From Fidelibacterota bacterium (GTDB taxonomy: Bacteria; Fidelibacterota; UBA2242): a stretch of DNA of 5,542 nucleotides. The stretch covers positions 1-5,542 of the forward strand of contig JALOAB010000155.1 in the NCBI GenBank assembly GCA_023229045.1, read 5' to 3'. The notes under the pieces were generated by a model that was not told the DNA's origin, did not search any database, and saw only the letters and a program-made list of their open reading frames with translations. Positions within the stretch are counted from its first letter, which is position 1. Each line of letters starts with the position of its first letter. Made by a program: the position numbers and the translations under genes. Below are positions 3,719 to 5,542 of this stretch, piece by piece.

Positions 3719-5542
3719 TTATATAATCACTTTTTTGGTATTGGAATTGACAAAGACGACGGTTCCGAGTTCGTCATATCCGGTAAACAACTCTTCTTTC
3801 TCATGATTCAGGCTCTCGTCCTTGAAACCCAAAATCGTCAGCCCGGCGTCAGACGAAGTGCTGTTAATCAAAGATTTTGCGGATATATCCTCTTCCTGAA
3901 TAATGATTTCGATATTTTGAGTGGTGATTGGCAGACGTCCCGTGGTGATCAATTCCTGTAAATTTCGCCTGGTTTCCTGATATTCTTCCTCTTTACATAG
4001 ACTGAATATTTTTATGGCGCCGTTTTTCCATTCAGGATTACCCAGAATAATAAAACTCAGGAGTATCATCAGGTTGGCGTTTTCCGAATCGCTGGCTTTG
4101 ATCCAGACGTGAATCCCATTCCGGTAATAAATTGGTTTGCGACTTGCGGCTAACACTAAAACGTCAAAATTACCGGCGTTTACCAGGTTATAATTATCGA
4201 TAATATGGGGTAATTCCTCGGGATTTTCTTTATCGAATTCAAAAATGACCATATTGTTTTCCATGCCGGAAATCCCGTGAATCTGGATCGCCTGGGCAAT
4301 GGCGGTGGTGTAACTGGGTGTGACAAAAGTATCGATATAGACATAATTCCCAACCTCTTCGCTGATCTGGATCAGTTTTTGAAGCAAAATTTTGGATTCC
4401 TTATAAGTCTTTTTTGAATAATAACCGTCGATCCGATGTAAATAAGTACCAAAGCCGTATTTATAGGAAATCCAGTTCAGAAACCGCAGAGCGGTATCGC
4501 GCTCGAAAGTGTCTTTCGATATACAAATTGCGCTCGGGCGCCATTCTGCAAAATCCTTTTTGCTGCTCTCTTTTTGTAAAAAGATCTGCAGGCCTCGATT
4601 CAGTTGGAAGATTGCATTGGCAAAAATCGCCTCCAGCCCTTTGCGCTCTTTGTGATGATAATTGAGATAAACATAGACGGCGATCATTAAAAGGATCGAA
4701 ACCGTGGCGTATGGCATGCTGATCTTGAACATAATCCAAATCGAAAAGATGAAGCCGATCAGTGAGAAATACCAGCGCGATCGGAAAGAGGGCCGGTAAG
4801 ATGGTGAAGTCCCGAAATGATTTAAGAAGGAGATCAGGCACAGCGAGCCATAAACCACCAGGAAAAACATCGTAATAACACTAGCCACGGAATTGACATT
4901 CCCAACGGCGACAAAAATTATTGCGATGATGCAGGTTAACAAAGAGGCATTAATAGGTTCATTATCGTTGATCCGTCCCATCGATAACCACTTGTTGACC
5001 TTTGAAAAAGGAAATGAATCATCGGTAGCCAGGGCCTGAAGGGTACGCGGCGCCACCATCACCGAGCCGATCGCCGAGGAAATCGTGGAAGCCGCCAGAC
5101 CCAACGGAATAATGATTTTACCGCCAAAAGCAATCTTACTCATGATTAATTGATTGCCAATCAGGTCTTCGGGAGACGCCGAATGCGCCAGTTTATAACA
5201 AACGAAGAAATAAATTACCGCTCCAATCAAGGTCGCAGTAGTCGTTCCGCGCGGGATGCTTTTACCGGGGTTTTTCAAGTCGCCGGATAAACCGACTCCC
5301 GCCGTCATCCCGGTACAGGCCGGAAAAATTATAGCAAAGACCATAAAGAATTGGGCAGTATTGCGCATCTCCGCATTGGCCAGGTTGAATCCCAGTGTGG
5401 CCGCCTCGGGAGTTTTCCCGATGAAAAATAGGATTAGCGAGATGCCAAGCATCGCCACGACGCCATACAGAATCTTCACTCCCAGATTAGCCCCTTTTTT
5501 AATGACCAGAAAGGAGAGCGCCAACATCACGGGTATGCTGAT
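3719..5542 (-). CDS. SLC12-type cation-chloride cotransporter (N-terminus cut by window edge)
   Basis: The frame is open to the right edge, giving 607 visible residues; the GTG at 5530 lies inside a membrane helix, so the real start is outside. This APC-superfamily transporter belongs to the SLC12 family (NKCC, NCC, KCC), which moves chloride with Na+ and/or K+ across the cytoplasmic membrane. Counting from GTG 5530: FPACTGMTAG then SGDLKNPGKSIPRGT (69-96) is the family TM6 signature; STISSAIGS then APRTLQALATDDSFPF (148-175) is the TM8 signature; then NDNEPINASL (188-197), YRPSFRSRWYFSL (245-257) and the last helix near 272-290. A soluble C-terminal domain of about 310 residues begins with AEWRPSAICI (328-337), like the NxRPQxLV start of animal SLC12 C-domains. 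Serines 151 and 152 align with the Ser pair of the Na+ site in NKCC1, favouring Na+ coupling over a KCC-like mode. Missing are roughly the first five helices, so K+ and Cl- residues of TM1 cannot be checked. Generic annotation may call it amino acid permease. Confidence 0.85.
   Translation of the reverse strand: MSIPVMLALSFLVIKKGANLGVKILYGVVAMLGISLILFFIGKTPEAATLGFNLANAEMRNTAQFFMVFAIIFPACTGMTAGVGLSGDLKNPGKSIPRGTTTATLIGAVIYFFVCYKLAHSASPEDLIGNQLIMSKIAFGGKIIIPLGLAASTISSAIGSVMVAPRTLQALATDDSFPFSKVNKWLSMGRINDNEPINASLLTCIIAIIFVAVGNVNSVASVITMFFLVVYGSLCLISFLNHFGTSPSYRPSFRSRWYFSLIGFIFSIWIMFKISMPYATVSILLMIAVYVYLNYHHKERKGLEAIFANAIFQLNRGLQIFLQKESSKKDFAEWRPSAICISKDTFERDTALRFLNWISYKYGFGTYLHRIDGYYSKKTYKESKILLQKLIQISEEVGNYVYIDTFVTPSYTTAIAQAIQIHGISGMENNMVIFEFDKENPEELPHIIDNYNLVNAGNFDVLVLAASRKPIYYRNGIHVWIKASDSENANLMILLSFIILGNPEWKNGAIKIFSLCKEEEYQETRRNLQELITTGRLPITTQNIEIIIQEEDISAKSLINSTSSDAGLTILGFKDESLNHEKEELFTGYDELGTVVFVNSNTKKVII

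Noticed and set aside
4461..4841. Minus-strand 126-codon frame
   Set aside because: It lies wholly inside the cotransporter gene in another frame, has no domain pattern, and the host frame has clear SLC12 motifs.
1..5542. tRNA, rRNA, CRISPR array, insertion sequence or attachment site
   Set aside because: No cloverleaf, regularly spaced repeat, transposase frame or terminal inverted repeat was seen on either strand.

Overview
The window is bacterial. Genes are tightly packed with ATGA stop/start overlaps, there are Shine-Dalgarno sequences, and there are no introns. G+C looks moderate (mid-40s percent by eye, not computed). No rRNA, tRNA or other marker is present, so I do not name a phylum.

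Layout: (1) Positions 1-2953, minus strand, hold four co-directional genes with 4-bp overlaps at two of three junctions. I read them as very divergent homologues of respiratory complex I subunits in the order NuoA, NuoD, NuoH, NuoJ; the last runs to the left edge and is nearly complete. The canonical order is A-B-C-D-(E-F-G)-H-I-J-K-L-M-N. Within the visible stretch the genes for B and C are absent between A and D, and those for E, F, G and I are absent between D and J. Every iron-sulfur subunit is therefore missing from its expected place, while the membrane subunits and the quinone-site scaffold NuoD remain. The remaining proteins have also lost signature residues (acidic residues in NuoA and NuoH, the N-terminal His-rich motif and C-terminal Asp-Arg end in NuoD). 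(2) Positions 2954-3098 are a divergent intergenic region, with a good sigma70-like promoter for the nuo-like operon and a strong Shine-Dalgarno for the plus-strand gene. (3) Positions 3099-3641, plus strand, encode an RmlC-family cupin (dTDP-4-dehydrorhamnose 3,5-epimerase-like) starting at TTG. (4) Positions 3642-3718 are a short convergent gap with two hairpins. (5) Positions 3719-5542, minus strand, encode a cation-chloride cotransporter of the SLC12/NKCC type, cut at its N-terminus by the right edge.

The most interesting element is the operon at 1-2953. It looks like a complex I derivative with its electron-transfer chain removed, which might act as a redox-independent ion-translocating or conformational membrane complex. 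This is inference from distant sequence resemblance. It depends on whether K/L/M/N homologues follow beyond the left edge and whether B, C and I are truly absent from the genome. The SLC12 transporter also concerns ion balance, but the cupin gene separates it from the operon and no functional link is shown.
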